A stretch of DNA of 5,142 bases from Bacteroidota bacterium. Lineage in GTDB: Bacteria > Bacteroidota > Bacteroidia > B-17B0 > Aurantibacillaceae. The DNA lies in assembly GCA_005800865.1 (NCBI GenBank), contig SYEI01000368.1:1-5142 (forward strand), in the 5' to 3' direction. The notes under the pieces were generated by a model. It made no database searches and had not been told where the DNA came from. It worked only from the letters and a program-made list of their open reading frames with translations. The stretch's first letter is position 1, and every line of letters begins with the position of its first letter. The position numbers and the translations under genes were made by a program. Below, one piece after another: positions 4,675 through 5,142 of this stretch.

Positions 4675-5142
4675 ATGAAGCAATTATTGTATAGTATCAT
4701 ATTTAGTATGGTGTTGTGCTCTTTTATCAGAGCGCAGTCAAGTGATTTCACAAACACTATATTGAAGCAAACAAGCATTGATCATCCAGAGAGATATATT
4801 CAATCAGCCGATTCTTTAAATTCAGCCAATGAAAATGAAGAGGCGATTTTAATTTTAAATAAAGTACTGAGTAGTTCAAAAGTAGCCAGCAATAAGAATC
4901 TCCTTGCCAAGCTAAATATTGTGATGGCTAATTGCTATGATGATATTCAACAGTATCGAAAAGCCATTGTACATTATTTAATAGCGGAAGATTTATTAAA
5001 GAGCGCTCCCGATCCTAAATTGATGATTAGAAGTGATGTTGGTATTAGTGGTGTGTATTCGAGTATAGATAAAAATGATAGTTCTTTGCTTTATTTAAAA
5101 AAGGCATTGCCAATTGCCGAAAAAGAACCTAAAAAGTATTTC
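4675..5142 (+). CDS. Exported TPR protein, N-terminal part, cut by the window end
   Basis: From the ATG at 4675 the frame is open for 156 codons to the last base with no stop, so only the N-terminus is present. Residues 1-21 form a signal peptide (MKQLLYSIIFSMVLCSFIRA followed by Q) with a likely cleavage after RAQ, the usual Bacteroidetes pattern; the Cys at 15 lacks a good lipobox. Residues from about 41 form helical repeats of TPR type: ADSLNSANENEEAILILNKV (45-64), AKLNIVMANCYDDIQQYRKA (78-97) and DVGISGVYSSIDKNDSSLLY (121-140), with alanines at turn positions. In Bacteroidetes such N-termini often belong to periplasmic TPR sensors fused to a membrane helix and a histidine kinase or LuxR-type output domain; that ending lies outside the window and is only a guess. 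No Shine-Dalgarno site; the start is set by the signal peptide. Confidence 0.85.
   Translation, partial: MKQLLYSIIFSMVLCSFIRAQSSDFTNTILKQTSIDHPERYIQSADSLNSANENEEAILILNKVLSSSKVASNKNLLAKLNIVMANCYDDIQQYRKAIVHYLIAEDLLKSAPDPKLMIRSDVGISGVYSSIDKNDSSLLYLKKALPIAEKEPKKYF

Noticed and set aside
4587..4778. Minus-strand frame of 63 codons
   Set aside because: It overlaps the signal peptide of the TPR gene antisense and runs through the palindromic GC-rich segment; it is best seen as a by-product of that repeat.

Overview
The window looks like a Bacteroidota (Bacteroidetes) chromosome segment. It is AT-rich, start codons are preceded by A/T-rich leaders without clear Shine-Dalgarno sites, and perfect matches to the Bacteroidetes -7 box TAnnTTTG sit in front of the ATPase gene. 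The protein families also fit: a DUF6943-like protein, a 'GTLDNVTFYKSKEGHL'-type protein, and a TPR protein whose signal peptide ends in AQ. It reads as accessory DNA; I see no housekeeping gene, rRNA or tRNA.

Region 1 (1-302) has no gene I trust. It holds a nested imperfect palindrome about 170 bp long (34-204) followed by a T-rich tract. Region 2 (303-725, +) is a 140-residue DUF6943-like gene. It converges on region 3 (2364-785, -), a compact four-gene operon: a 249-residue protein with a conserved N-terminal signature, a small two-helix membrane protein started by a TAATG overlap, and two small proteins of 76 and 87 residues. The two small proteins share the peptide SKLTKAD[A/S]G[K/R], three copies in all. 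One strong hairpin (733-762) separates the convergent units and is placed to terminate the operon.

Region 4 (2365-3009) is about 650 bp without a convincing gene. It contains a palindrome near the operon start, an echo of the 249-residue gene's 5' end, a perfect 13-bp stem-loop, and one copy of a 15-bp direct repeat. Region 5 (3010-4468, +) is a AAA ATPase with a DUF4143 nuclease-like C-terminal domain. It is driven from three repeats spaced exactly 33 bp apart, each carrying a perfect TAnnTTTG box, the last ending at the start codon. Region 6 (4469-4674) is intergenic and ends in a GC-richer structured segment with the second copy of the 15-bp repeat. Region 7 (4675-window end, +) is the N-terminus of an exported TPR protein cut by the window edge.

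The likeliest undescribed system is the four-gene minus-strand operon with its shared C-terminal peptide tag. The convergent DUF6943-like gene and the palindromic element beside it may belong to the same accessory unit. The ATPase, bracketed by the 15-bp repeats, may be a separate insertion. No function is proven for any of these from sequence alone.
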